Assembly (NCBI RefSeq): GCF_026153355.1
Contig: NZ_CP110636.1
Coordinates: forward strand, 1,984,001 to 2,048,000
Direction: 5' to 3'
Source of the DNA: Streptomyces endophytica
GTDB lineage: Bacteria > Actinomycetota > Actinomycetes > Streptomycetales > Streptomycetaceae
Length of the DNA: 64,000 nucleotides
In this document: in pieces, positions 33,562 to 42,383 of the stretch
Numbering within the stretch: the stretch's first letter is position 1
Layout of the letters: each line of letters opens with the position of its first letter
Notes under the pieces: model-generated
What the model was told of the DNA's origin: nothing
What the model saw: the letters and a program-made list of their open reading frames with translations, nothing else
The model's database searches: none
Position numbers and translations under genes: made by a program

Positions 33562-34508
33562 CGTCCGGCCTTCCCGTGCTTGGCCGCGTGTGCGGCGGCT
33601 GCCTCGCGCACCCAGGCGCCTTCTTCGTGGGCCCGCCGGCGGCGGTTGATCCGCTGCTCGTTGCAGGGCCCGTTGCCCTTGAGGACCTCGCGGAACTCGG
33701 TCCAGTCGATGGAGCCGAAGTCGTAGTGACCGCGGTCCTCGTTCCACACCAGGTCGGGGTCGGGGAGGGTGAGGCCGAGGGCCTCGGCCTGGGGGACGCA
33801 GATGTCGACGAAGCGCTGGCGGAGCTCGTCGTTGGAGTGCCGCTTGATCTTCCAGGCCATGGACTGGGCGGAGTGCGACGACTCGTCGTCCGGTGGGCCG
33901 AACATCATCAGGGAGGGCCACCACCAGCGGTCGACCGCGTCCTGCGCCATCGCGTGCTGGGCTTCGGTGCCGCGGCTGAGGGTCAGCAGGAGCTCGTAGC
34001 CCTGGCGCTGGTGGAAGGACTCCTCCTTGCAGACGCGGACCATCGCGCGGGCGTAGGGGCCGTAGGAGCACCGGCACAGCGGGACCTGGTTGGTGATCGC
34101 CGCGCCGTCCACGAGCCAGCCGATGGCTCCGACGTCCGCCCAGGTCAGGGTGGGGTAGTTGAAGATCGAGGAGTACTTCTGGCGGCCGGTGTGGAGCTTG
34201 TCGAGGAGCTCGTCGCGGCTCGTGCCGAGGGTTTCGGCGGCGCTGTAGAGATACAGGCCGTGGCCGGCCTCGTCCTGCACCTTGGCCATCAGGATCGCCT
34301 TGCGGCGCAGGGAGGGCGCGCGGGTGATCCAGTTGGCCTCCGGCTGCATGCCGATGATCTCGGAGTGGGCGTGCTGCGCTATCTGCCGCACGAGTGTGGA
34401 GCGGTACGCCTCCGGCATCCAGTCCCGTGGTTCGATCCGCTCGTCCGCGGCCACGGTGGCGTCGAATGCGGCCTCCTGAGCCGCCTCCTCCGGCGCGATC
34501 GTCGTCAT
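33558..34508 (-). CDS. paaA: Phenylacetyl-CoA epoxidase catalytic subunit PaaA
   Basis: 316 residues from the ATG at 34508 (GAGGGGG upstream). Di-iron monooxygenase of the ferritin-like superfamily. The metal-binding helices carry [43 protein letters not shown] and [11 protein letters not shown]. It converts phenylacetyl-CoA to the 2-(1,2-epoxy) compound in the aerobic hybrid pathway. First gene of the operon; its promoter region carries the TetR-type palindrome at 34532-34545. Confidence 0.95.
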   Translation of the reverse strand: MTTIAPEEAAQEAAFDATVAADERIEPRDWMPEAYRSTLVRQIAQHAHSEIIGMQPEANWITRAPSLRRKAILMAKVQDEAGHGLYLYSAAETLGTSRDELLDKLHTGRQKYSSIFNYPTLTWADVGAIGWLVDGAAITNQVPLCRCSYGPYARAMVRVCKEESFHQRQGYELLLTLSRGTEAQHAMAQDAVDRWWWPSLMMFGPPDDESSHSAQSMAWKIKRHSNDELRQRFVDICVPQAEALGLTLPDPDLVWNEDRGHYDFGSIDWTEFREVLKGNGPCNEQRINRRRRAHEEGAWVREAAAAHAAKHGKAGR

Positions 34509-34531
34509 GTGTGCCCCCTCGCTCCCGACCG

Positions 34532-34545
34532 ACCGATCGTTCGGT
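34532..34545. promoter_or_regulatory. PaaR-type operator upstream of paaA
   Basis: ACCGATCGTTCGGT, inverted half-sites ACCGA/TCGGT around TCGT, 23 bases before the paaA ATG. It is the exact reverse complement of the site at 39376-39389 and fits ACCGNNCGNNCGGT, the core of the PaaR motif described in Corynebacterium. Confidence 0.75.
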
Positions 34546-34675
34546 TCAATGGTGAGTGGGCGGGCAGCGGGTGTCAAGCCTGTGGATAACCCGGGGGAGG
34601 GTGTGCCGGGTGGGGCCGCGTAGGTACGGTTCCGGGGCGGAGTTGACCGCATGGGTTTACGGGAACGGGGCGGGA

Positions 34676-35347
34676 ATGCAGTCATACGGGGACGAATCGC
34701 GGCCTTTGGCCGCGCTGTCGCTACCCTCGCGGATCGTCATAGGCGTGGCGGCCTGCGCCGTCGCCGTCATCGTCGCGATTCATCTCGCCATGATGTTCCT
34801 GCACGTCGCGCCGCAGAACACGCTCAGCAAGCAGCAGGGCTCCCTGATCAGCGACTACGTCTATCCCGAGTACGAACAGAACTGGAAGCTGTTCGCGCCC
34901 AACCCCCTCCAGCAGAACGTCGCGGTCCAGGTCCGCGCGCAGGTCCGCGCCGAGGACGGCAGCAGCCGCACCACCGGGTGGACCGACCTGACCGCCCGTG
35001 ACGGCCGGGCCATACTCCACAACCCGCTGCCCAGCCACACCGAGCAGAACCAGCTGCGCCGGGGCTGGGAGCTCTTCGTCAACAGCCACAACGCCCAGGG
35101 CCGTCCGATCGGCGCCCGCGGCGAGCTGGCCGAGCGCTACATCCGGCGGATCGTGATGTTCCGGATGCAGGGCGAGTGGACCGCGGCCGGCGGCCGGGTC
35201 GAGCGCATCCAGGTCCGCTCCCGTACGGCCGCGGTCAGCCCGCCGCCGTGGAGCACCGAGAAGATCAGCGACAAGCCCGTGTACCGCGTGCAGCCCTGGT
35301 GGCAGATCACCTCGGCCGACCTCCCCGAGGGGGCGAACAGCCAGTGA
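34676..35347 (+). CDS. DUF5819 family protein
   Basis: 223 residues from the ATG at 34676. One membrane helix near residues 18-40 ([28 protein letters not shown]), then an extracytoplasmic domain with [24 protein letters not shown], the DUF5819 signature. Its stop overlaps the start of the HTTM protein gene (GTGA), so the two are translationally coupled and probably act as a pair. Function unknown. A DnaA-box match (TGTGGATAA) lies upstream at 34581-34589. Confidence 0.85.
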   Translation: MQSYGDESRPLAALSLPSRIVIGVAACAVAVIVAIHLAMMFLHVAPQNTLSKQQGSLISDYVYPEYEQNWKLFAPNPLQQNVAVQVRAQVRAEDGSSRTTGWTDLTARDGRAILHNPLPSHTEQNQLRRGWELFVNSHNAQGRPIGARGELAERYIRRIVMFRMQGEWTAAGGRVERIQVRSRTAAVSPPPWSTEKISDKPVYRVQPWWQITSADLPEGANSQ

Positions 35348-36798
35348 CGTCGCCGACGCCCCAGCAGCCCCGGAGCACCTCGCAGCCCTCGCACACCACG
35401 GAGCCCACCGACGTGTCGCAGCAAGCGCACGCACCCCACGACCCCCAGGCCCCCGCCGCTACCCCGGCCCCCTACGAGGAGACCCGGATCGAGCGCGCCA
35501 TCGGCCGCCTCTTCGGCCGCACCACCGGCCGCGCGCTGGCCCCGTACCAGACCGCCGTGATCCGGATCGGCTTCTCGGCGACCTGGCTGCTGTTCCTGCT
35601 GCGCGAGTGGCCGCACCGCCTCACGCTCTACGGGCCCGACAGCCCCTGGAGCCTGGACATGGCGCGCCGCCTCCTGGACGCCAACCACGCCTTCTCCATG
35701 CTGCTGTGGTCCGACGGCCGCGGCTGGTTCGAGTGCGTCTACCTGATGGCCGTCGCCTCCAGCGCGGCGCTGCTGCTCGGCTGGCGCACCCGCACCATGT
35801 CGGTGCTCTTCATGCTCGGCGTGATCTCGCTGCAGAACCGCAGCGTCTTCATAGGGGACGGCGGCGACAACGTCATCCACCTGATGTCGATGTATCTCGT
35901 GCTCACCCGGTGCGGCCAGGTCTGGTCGCTGGACGCACGCCGCGCCAAGCGCGCCCGGGCCGCGGCGGAGGCGGCCGCGGCCGAGGAAGCCGGCGGGGAG
36001 GCGCCCGAGGGGGCGCCGAGCGCCGCACAGACGCCGGGAGCGGGCCGCGGACGCGATCTGACCGGCATCGTCCTGTGGGCCGTGCTCGGCCTCGCCCTCG
36101 CCGTCGCGCAGCTCACCGGCGGCTACGCCCTCCTGTGGTTCGACAACGGCCCGTTCCCGCACATCGGCTGGAGCCTGGTCCTGTGGGGTCTGTGGGCCGC
36201 GCACGCCCTCTGGTGGGCGGTCCAGCGCTACGCGCCGGGGGAGCCGCGCACCGTACTGGACACCCTCACCAAGCTCGCCCACAACGGCGCACTGCTGGTG
36301 ATCATGGTCGAGGTCTGCCTCGTCTACTCCACCGCCGGCTGGTACAAGATCCAGGGCTCCCGCTGGCAGGACGGCACCGCGGTCTACTACCCGATGCACC
36401 TGGACTACTTCTCCCCCTGGCCCGCGCTCTCCCAGCTGCTCGGCAGCAACGGCCTGATGGTCATGCTGATCACCTACGGCACGGTGATCGTCCAGGTGGC
36501 CTTCCCCTTCACGCTCTTCAACCGCCGGCTCAAGAACGTGCTCCTGGTCATCATGATCTGCGAGCACCTCTCGATCGCGTTCCTGCTGGGACTGCCGTTC
36601 TTCTCGCTCGCCATGATCGCCGCGGACGCGGTCTTCCTGCCGACGAACTTCCTGACCTGGGTCTCCGCCCGCGCCTCCGGCCTGCGCGAACGGCTCTTCC
36701 CGCGCGCCGTCCCGGCCGTCCCGGACGGCGGCCCCGGAGGCGGTGAACCCCCGGCTCGTACGGACCACGGCGGCGGTGGCCATACGCTCGTGGGGTGA
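35344..36798 (+). CDS. HTTM domain membrane protein (gamma-carboxylase-like)
   Basis: 484 residues from the GTG at 35344. Residues 1-50 are disordered (Thr/Gln/Pro-rich). The rest is a multi-pass HTTM domain: AVIRIGFSATWLLFLLREWPHRLTLYG, a cluster of helices, FIGDGGDNVIHLMSMYLVLTRC, and YSTAGWYKIQGSRWQDGTAVYYPMHLDYF. HTTM is the membrane domain of vitamin K-dependent gamma-glutamyl carboxylase, but bacterial members without the rest have no known reaction. Coupled to DUF5819 upstream and the SpoU gene downstream (both GTGA). Confidence 0.87.
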   Translation: MTSPTPQQPRSTSQPSHTTEPTDVSQQAHAPHDPQAPAATPAPYEETRIERAIGRLFGRTTGRALAPYQTAVIRIGFSATWLLFLLREWPHRLTLYGPDSPWSLDMARRLLDANHAFSMLLWSDGRGWFECVYLMAVASSAALLLGWRTRTMSVLFMLGVISLQNRSVFIGDGGDNVIHLMSMYLVLTRCGQVWSLDARRAKRARAAAEAAAAEEAGGEAPEGAPSAAQTPGAGRGRDLTGIVLWAVLGLALAVAQLTGGYALLWFDNGPFPHIGWSLVLWGLWAAHALWWAVQRYAPGEPRTVLDTLTKLAHNGALLVIMVEVCLVYSTAGWYKIQGSRWQDGTAVYYPMHLDYFSPWPALSQLLGSNGLMVMLITYGTVIVQVAFPFTLFNRRLKNVLLVIMICEHLSIAFLLGLPFFSLAMIAADAVFLPTNFLTWVSARASGLRERLFPRAVPAVPDGGPGGGEPPARTDHGGGGHTLVG

Positions 36799-37469
36799 GC
36801 AGCGAGAAAACCGCCCCCGCCGAGCCCCTCCAGTACGACGAGGGCTACGGGGCCCAGATCGGCGTCGGGCCGCATCCGGAGCCCTGGCCGCAGGACGACC
36901 GTTACGACCCGGAGCTGCTCGCGCACGGCGACCGCCGCAACGTCGTCGACCACTACCGCTACTGGACGCGCGAGGCGATCGTCGCGGACCTCGACACCCG
37001 TCGCCACGACTTCCATGTGGCGGTCGAGAACTGGGGCCACGACTTCAACATCGGCTCCGTCGTGCGCACCGCGAACGCGTTCCTGGCCAAGGAGATCCAC
37101 ATCGTCGGCCAGCGGCGCTGGAACCGGCGCGGGGCGATGGTCACCGACCGCTACCAGCACGTCCGCCACCACCCGGACACCGCGGACCTCACCGCCTGGG
37201 CCACCGCCGAGGGGCTGCCGATCATCGGGATCGACAATCTCCCGGGGTCCGTGCCGCTGGAGACGACACAGCTGCCGCGGCGGTGTGTGCTCCTCTTCGG
37301 CCAGGAGGGCCCGGGGCTGACCGAGGAGGCGCGCCGCCACGCCTCGCTGGTCTGCTCGATCGCGCAGTTCGGCTCGACCCGCTCGATCAACGCGGGCGCG
37401 GCGGCCGCCATCGCGATGCACGCCTGGATCGGCCGCCACGCACGGATCGACGGGCCGGACGCCGGCTGA
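36795..37469 (+). CDS. SpoU/TrmH family RNA 2'-O-methyltransferase
   Basis: 224 residues from a GTG that overlaps the HTTM stop. SPOUT motifs in order: motif 1 NIGSVVRTANAFLAKEIHIVG, motif 2 VLLFGQEGPGLTEEA, and motif 3 GSTRSINAGAAAAIAMHAW, which form the trefoil knot that binds AdoMet. It methylates a ribose in tRNA or rRNA; the exact target is not predictable. Last gene of the three-gene set. Confidence 0.9.
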   Translation: MSSEKTAPAEPLQYDEGYGAQIGVGPHPEPWPQDDRYDPELLAHGDRRNVVDHYRYWTREAIVADLDTRRHDFHVAVENWGHDFNIGSVVRTANAFLAKEIHIVGQRRWNRRGAMVTDRYQHVRHHPDTADLTAWATAEGLPIIGIDNLPGSVPLETTQLPRRCVLLFGQEGPGLTEEARRHASLVCSIAQFGSTRSINAGAAAAIAMHAWIGRHARIDGPDAG

Positions 37470-37479
37470 CCGACGCCGG

Positions 37480-37622
37480 CCCCGGCCACGTCATGCGGGA
37501 CGGCGCTTGGCCCGGCTCACGTCACGCGGCCCGGCGCCCGGCCCGGCTCACGTCACGCGGCCCGGCGCCCGGCCCGGCTCACGTCATGCGGGCCGGCGCC
37601 CCGGCCCCCGGCTCACGTCATG
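37480..37622. repeat. 31-bp tandem repeats between convergent genes
   Basis: Units beginning CCCGGCTCACGTCACGCGG start at 37511, 37542 and 37573 (period 31), with degenerate copies at about 37482 and 37607. They fill the whole gap between the SpoU gene and the paaN stop; the last copy runs into the paaN end. Confidence 0.85.
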
Positions 37623-39300
37623 CAGGGCGGCGCACCTCCACCATCCGGAAGCGGTTGGCCACGAACGCGCCGTCGCAGAGCACCGCATTCGCCGCCGGGT
37701 TACCGCCGGAGCCGTGGAAGTCCGAGAACGCCGCGGTCTGGTTCACATAGACCCCACCGGTGAGGTTCAGCGACAGCTGGGCGCACTCCTCCAGGCAGGC
37801 CTCCTCCACCAGCCGCTCGACCTCGGCGTCCGTGGTGTACGCGCCGACCGTCATGGCGCCCTTCTCGCGGACCGTCCGCCGCAGCAGCTCCACGGCGTCG
37901 GCGGCGGAGTCGACGGCCACCGCGAACGACACCGGCCCGAAGCACTCCGAGAGGTATGCCGCCTCGGAATCCGGCTTGGCCCCGTCCAGCTTGACGATCA
38001 CCGGGGTGCGGACCGTCGCCCCGGGGAAGTCGGGGTTGGTCACCTCACGGGAGGCCAGAGCCACCTCGCCGAGTCCGCCGGCGGCCTCGATCCGCTCCTT
38101 GACCTGCGGATTGACGATCGCGCCCAGCAGCCCGTTGGCCCGCGCGTCGTCGCCGAGCAGCCCGCTCACCGCGCCCGCGAGGTCGCTGACCACCTCGTCG
38201 TACGACTTCGGCCCGGCGTCCGTGGTGATGCCGCCGCGGGGGATCAGCAGGTTCTGCGGGGTGGTGCACATCTGGCCGCTGTAGAGCGACAGGGAGAAGG
38301 CGAGGTTGCTGAGCATGCCCTTGTAGTCATCGGTGGAGTCGATGACGACGGTGTTCACGCCGGCCTTCTCGGTGTGGACCTCGGCCTGCCGGGCGTGCGT
38401 CTCCAGCCAGTCGCCGAACGCGGTCGAGCCGGTGTAGTCGATGATGCGCACCTCGGGGCGGACCGCCAGCGTCTTGGCCAGGCCCTCGTCCGGCCGGTCC
38501 ACGGCCAGGCACACCAGGTCGGCGGGGAAGCCGGCGTCGTCGAGGACCTCGCGCGCCACCTTGACGGTCATGGCCAGCGGCAGCACGGCCCGCGGATGCG
38601 GCTTGACCAGGACCGGGTTGCCGGTGGCCAGGGAGGCGAACAGGCCGGGGTAGCCGTTCCAGGTCGGGAAGGTGTTGCACCCGATCATCAGGGCCACGCC
38701 GCGCGGCACGGCCGTGAAGCTCTTGGACAGCTCCAGCGGGTCGCGCTTGCCCTGCGGCTTGGACCAGGCCGCCTGCCCCGGGGTGCGGGTCTGCTCGGCG
38801 TACGCGTACGCCACCGCCTCCAGGCCGCGGTCCTGGGCGTGCGGCCCGCCGGCCTGGAACGCCATCATGAACGCCTGTCCGCTGGTGTGCATCACGGCCT
38901 GGGCGAACTCATGGGTGCGCGCGCTGATCCGGGCCAGGATCTCCAGACAGACCGCCGCGCGCAGCTCCGGACCGGCGTCCCGCCAGGCCGGGATCGTGGC
39001 GCGCATCGCGGGCAGCAGGACGTCCACGTCCGGGTGCGGATAGCTGATCCCCAGCTCCGGCCCGTAGGGCGAGACCTCCTGGCCCGTCCAGTCGTCCGTG
39101 CCGGGCTGGGTGAGCTCGAAGCGCTTGCCGCGCAGCGCCTCGAACGCGGCCGCACCGTCGGCCGCGGCGGTCTCGCCGTACGCCTTGGGGTGCTCGGGGT
39201 GCGGGGACCAGTAGGCGCGGGTACGGATTGCCTCCAGCGCCTGGTCGAGGGTCGGACGGTGCTTCTCGATCAACTGCGCTGCGGTCATTTCGGCGGCCAT
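37618..39300 (-). CDS. paaN: Phenylacetic acid degradation protein PaaN (aldehyde dehydrogenase family)
   Basis: 560 residues from the ATG at 39300 (AGGAG upstream). Aldehyde-dehydrogenase fold with SFTAVPRGVALMIGCNTFPTWNGYPGLFASLATGNPVLVKPHP (cofactor site), IIDYTGSTAFGDWLE and the catalytic cysteine in LYSGQMCTTPQNLL. PaaN-type enzymes oxidise the semialdehyde formed after ring opening in phenylacetate catabolism. Unlike PaaZ there is no hotdog hydratase domain, as usual in Actinobacteria. Divergent from the hydroxyacyl-CoA dehydrogenase, with a PaaR-type site in between. Confidence 0.92.
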   Translation of the reverse strand: MAAEMTAAQLIEKHRPTLDQALEAIRTRAYWSPHPEHPKAYGETAAADGAAAFEALRGKRFELTQPGTDDWTGQEVSPYGPELGISYPHPDVDVLLPAMRATIPAWRDAGPELRAAVCLEILARISARTHEFAQAVMHTSGQAFMMAFQAGGPHAQDRGLEAVAYAYAEQTRTPGQAAWSKPQGKRDPLELSKSFTAVPRGVALMIGCNTFPTWNGYPGLFASLATGNPVLVKPHPRAVLPLAMTVKVAREVLDDAGFPADLVCLAVDRPDEGLAKTLAVRPEVRIIDYTGSTAFGDWLETHARQAEVHTEKAGVNTVVIDSTDDYKGMLSNLAFSLSLYSGQMCTTPQNLLIPRGGITTDAGPKSYDEVVSDLAGAVSGLLGDDARANGLLGAIVNPQVKERIEAAGGLGEVALASREVTNPDFPGATVRTPVIVKLDGAKPDSEAAYLSECFGPVSFAVAVDSAADAVELLRRTVREKGAMTVGAYTTDAEVERLVEEACLEECAQLSLNLTGGVYVNQTAAFSDFHGSGGNPAANAVLCDGAFVANRFRMVEVRRPA

Positions 39301-39375
39301 CGATGACCAACTCCTCGTCGAGCCGGGCGGAGAGCGGATAGGGCTGGGAGCGGACAGGACAACGGAGTTAGAGTA

Positions 39376-39389
39376 ACCGAACGATCGGT
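39376..39389. promoter_or_regulatory. PaaR-type operator between paaN and hydroxyacyl-CoA dehydrogenase
   Basis: ACCGAACGATCGGT, identical (on the other strand) to the site upstream of paaA. It lies 76 bases from paaN and 58 bases from the divergent gene, so one site can serve both promoters. Confidence 0.75.
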
Positions 39390-39446
39390 CGGGGCAAGAG
39401 GGCCCGGCGAGCCTGTGGAAAAGTCGGTCGGGGAGGATCAGCGGGC

Positions 39447-40972
39447 ATGACGGCAATCGGCACCGGCAACACCGTGGCAGTGGTGGGCACCGGCACCATG
39501 GGACAGGGAATCGCGCAGGTCGCGCTGGTCGCCGGCCACCGCGTACGGCTCTACGACAGCGCCCCCGGGCGCGCGGAGCAGGCCGCCGGCGCGCTCGTGC
39601 GGCGGCTGGACCGGCTGGTGGAGAAAGGCCGGATCACGGCGGCCGAGCGGGACGCCGCGCGCGAGCGCCTCTCCCCCGCCACTGCCCTCACCGAGCTCGC
39701 CGACGCCGCGCTGGTCGTCGAGGCGATCCTGGAGGAGCTGAAGCCCAAGCAGGAGCTGTTCAGGTCGCTGGAGGACATCGTCGGCGACGACTGCCTGCTG
39801 GCCACCAATACGTCCTCGCTGTCCGTGACCGCGGTCGCCGGCGGCCTGCGCCGCCCCGGCCGCTGCGTGGGCCTGCACTTCTTCAACCCCGCGCCGCTGC
39901 TCCCGCTGGTCGAGGTGGTCAGCGGCTTCGCCACGGACGAGGCGGCCGCCGGCGCGGCGTACGACACCGCCGCCGCCTGGGGAAGAAGCCGGTCCGCTGC
40001 GCCGATACCCCCGGTTTCATCGTCAACCGCATCGCCCGCCCCTTCTACGCCGAGGCCCTGCGCGCCTACGAGGAGCGGGTCGCCGACCCCGCCACCATCG
40101 ACGCGGTGCTGCGCGACGGCGCCGGCTTCAAGATGGGGCCGTTCGAGCTGACCGACCTCATCGGGCAGGACGTGAACGAGGCGGTCACCCACTCCGTGTG
40201 GCAGTCCTTCTTCCAGGACCCCAAGTTCACCCCCTCGCTGGCGCAGCGCCGCCTGGTGGAGTCCGGGCTGCACGGCCGCAAGGCGGGGCGCGGCTGGTAC
40301 GACTACTCCGAGGGCGCCCAGCGGCCCGCGCCGCACACCGCGGAGCCCTGCCCGGCCCCGGAGGCCGTCGCCCTGCACGCGCGGCTGCCCGGCCCCGCCG
40401 CGGTGCTCCGAGAGCTGATCGAGGAGGCCGGCATCAAGGTCACCCGCGACCGCACGCCCGGCGAGTCGGAGGGCTTCATCCGGCTGCCCGGCGGGGCCTG
40501 CCTCGCGCTCACCAACGGCTACCCGGCGACGAGCGTCGTCTACGACAGGTACATCCGCTTCGACCTCTCGCTCGACTACCGGGCCGCCACCCGGATCGCG
40601 CTGGCCGCCTCGGAGACCTGTTCCGAGGCGGACGTCGCGGAGGCCGTCGGGCTGTTCCAGGCGCTGGGCAAGGACGTCAGCGTGATCGGCGACGTCCCGG
40701 GCATGATCGTCGCCCGGACGGTCGCGATGATCGTCGACTTCGCCGTGGACGCCGCCGCCCGCCAGGTGGCCACCCCCGAGGACATCGACACGGCCATGCG
40801 GCTGGGCGTGAACTACCCCGGCGGCCCCATGGAGTGGGCCGAGCGGCTCGGCGCCCACTGGGTGTGGGACCTGCTGGACTCGATGCACCACCAGAATGCC
40901 CAGGGACGCTACGTACCGTCCTGGGCGCTGCGGCGCCGTGCGGACCTCGAGGAACAGGTGCTCTCATCATGA
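39447..40972 (+). CDS. paaH: 3-hydroxyacyl-CoA dehydrogenase, PaaH-type (frameshift as read)
   Basis: Oxidises 3-hydroxyadipyl-CoA-type intermediates with NAD+. The first frame holds the Rossmann domain (VAVVGTGTMGQGIAQVALVAGHRVRLYD...LLATNTSSLSVTAVAGGL...GLHFFNPAPLLPLVEVV). The second frame continues with PVRCADTPGFIVNRIARPFYAEALRAYEE, FKMGPFELTDLIGQDVN and a duplicated C-terminal domain ending near EQVLSS. One base is missing at about 39979-39983 (TGGGGAAG, expected tgg gg[c] aag aag). Total about 508 residues, matching the long two-domain form. The stop overlaps the tetR start. Confidence 0.9.
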
Positions 40973-41559
40973 CCATGGCCAAGCGCGACACCTACACGCC
41001 CGATTCGCTGCTCGCCGTCGCTGTCGAGGTGTTCATCGAGCGCGGCTACGACGGCACCTCCATGGAGCACCTCTCCAAGGCGGCCGGCATCTCCAAGTCC
41101 TCGATCTACCACCACGTGCGCAGCAAGGAAGAGCTGCTGCACCGTGCCATAAGCCGGGCCCTGGACGGCCTCTTCGGCGTGCTGGAGGAGCCGGCGGCCC
41201 TCCAGGGGCGGGCGATCGAGCGGCTGGAGCACGTCACCCGCCGGGTGACCGAGGTGCTGATGGACGAACTCCCGTACGTGACGCTGCTGTTGAGGGTGCG
41301 CGGGAACACGGACACCGAGCGGTGGGCCATGGAGCGCCGCCGGGAGTTCGACCACGAGGTCTCCGCCCTCCTCAAGCAGGCCGCCGCCGACGGCGACCTG
41401 CGGGACGACGTGGACGTCCGGCTCGCCACGAGGCTGCTCTTCGGCATGATCAATTCGATCGTCGAGTGGTACCGGCCCGGGCGGGGCGGTACGGCGAACC
41501 GCGACGAGGTCGCCGAGGCCGTGGTGCGCACGGCGTTCGCGGGCCTGCGCCGCCCCTGA
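40969..41559 (+). CDS. paaR: TetR family regulator, probable phenylacetate repressor
   Basis: 196 residues. N-terminal HTH: DTYTPDSLLAVAVEVFIERGYDGTSMEHLSKAAGISKSSIYHHVRSKEELL. A C-terminal ligand domain follows, with MDELPYVTLLLRVRGNTDTE and LLFGMINSIVEWYRPGR. The ATG overlaps the stop of the hydroxyacyl-CoA dehydrogenase (ATGA). The palindromes at 34532, 39376 and 42260 are the likely operators, and the ligand is probably phenylacetyl-CoA as for known PaaR proteins. The gene symbol rests on this context, not on a database match. Confidence 0.8.
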   Translation: MTMAKRDTYTPDSLLAVAVEVFIERGYDGTSMEHLSKAAGISKSSIYHHVRSKEELLHRAISRALDGLFGVLEEPAALQGRAIERLEHVTRRVTEVLMDELPYVTLLLRVRGNTDTERWAMERRREFDHEVSALLKQAAADGDLRDDVDVRLATRLLFGMINSIVEWYRPGRGGTANRDEVAEAVVRTAFAGLRRP

Positions 41560-41611
41560 CGGGGCTCTGTGAGGGCCTGACGTCCTGCGGGGCCCTGACG
41601 GGGCCCTGACG

Positions 41612-41633
41612 GCCGCCCGCGGCGCCGGGCGGC
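41612..41633. terminator. Hairpin between convergent tetR and lrp genes
   Basis: GCCGCCCG (41612-41619) and CGGGCGGC (41626-41633) with a 6-base loop, abutting the lrp stop. Between two convergent genes, so probably a two-way terminator. No T tract. Confidence 0.6.
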
Positions 41634-42158
41634 TCACTCCCCCTCGGGCCCGAGATCGGTCTCCTCGAAGACCAGCAGGGTGCGGGTGCTGAGCACCTCC
41701 GGTATCGACTGGATACGGGTGAGGACCAGCTCCCGCAGTTCACGGTTGTCCTTGGTGTGCACCAGCAGCAGCACGTCGAAATCGCCGCTGACCAGCGCGA
41801 TGTGGGTGGCGCCCGGCAGCGCGGTGAGCTGCTTGCGCACGGTCCGCCAGGAGTTCTGCACGATCTTCAGCGTGATGTACGCGGAGGCGCCCTGGCCTGC
41901 CCGCTCCTGGTCGACCTGGGCGCTGAAACCGCGGATCACCCCGTCGTCCAGCAGCCGGTTGATGCGCGCGTAGGCATTGGCGCGCGAGACATGGACCCGC
42001 TCGGCCACGGAGCGTATCGAGGCCCTGCCGTCGGTCTGCAGCATGCGCAGGATCGACCGGTCGATGGTGTCCAGCGGGCGTGCGGCCGGGGCGGCCGGGG
42101 CGGGCGGTTCGGGCGACGGTGGCTGACCGTTGTTATTGGCCATCTGTTCGTCCGGCAT
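41634..42158 (-). CDS. Lrp/AsnC family regulator (BkdR-like)
   Basis: 174 residues from the ATG at 42158 (GGGGAGG upstream). A disordered Pro/Ala start is followed by an HTH (DTIDRSILRMLQTDGRASIRSVAERVHVSRANAYARINRLLDDGVIRGF) and an RAM/ligand domain (YITLKIVQNSWRTVRKQLTALPGATHIALVSGDFDVLLLVH). Divergent from bkd cluster 1, the arrangement expected of a branched-chain amino acid or keto-acid responsive activator. Confidence 0.9.
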   Translation of the reverse strand: MPDEQMANNNGQPPSPEPPAPAAPAARPLDTIDRSILRMLQTDGRASIRSVAERVHVSRANAYARINRLLDDGVIRGFSAQVDQERAGQGASAYITLKIVQNSWRTVRKQLTALPGATHIALVSGDFDVLLLVHTKDNRELRELVLTRIQSIPEVLSTRTLLVFEETDLGPEGE

Positions 42159-42202
42159 ATGGTCCCGCCTCCCCTTTGTGGACGCCCTGTCTTCATCTGA
42201 AG

Positions 42203-42226
42203 CTGTGGAGAACCGTTTGTCCACAG
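42203..42226. promoter_or_regulatory. Inverted repeat with DnaA-box match, lrp-bkd intergenic region
   Basis: CTGTGGA (42203-42209) and TCCACAG (42220-42226) face each other. The right part is the perfect DnaA box TTGTCCACA (42217-42225), the left a near match (TTCTCCACA reversed). It could be a DnaA site pair or an Lrp operator. Confidence 0.5.
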
Positions 42227-42259
42227 GCTGAACCCGCCTGTAGCCAAAATGCATCGACG

Positions 42260-42273
42260 ACCGAACAATCGGT
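42260..42273. promoter_or_regulatory. Variant PaaR-type site upstream of bkd cluster 1
   Basis: ACCGAACAATCGGT, differing from the paaN operator only by G to A in the centre. Half-sites ACCGA/TCGGT are intact. 111 bases before the E1-alpha start. Confidence 0.6.
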
Positions 42274-42383
42274 AGGGAAGGGCTCACCCGCCCCGACCGG
42301 TTTCATCCTGCCCATCCGCTGTCCGCCCACCACCCTTCTGCGGCGCCATCGCGCCACCCCTTCGTACCGAGGAGGTGCTCGTC

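Noticed and set aside
37480..37622. Possible CRISPR array (regular repeats about 31 bp)
   Set aside because: The units are tandem without unique spacers, and no cas genes are in the window.
37507..39306. 599-residue rightward frame opposite paaN
   Set aside because: It begins inside the tandem repeats and mirrors paaN codons; paaN has the aldehyde dehydrogenase motifs.
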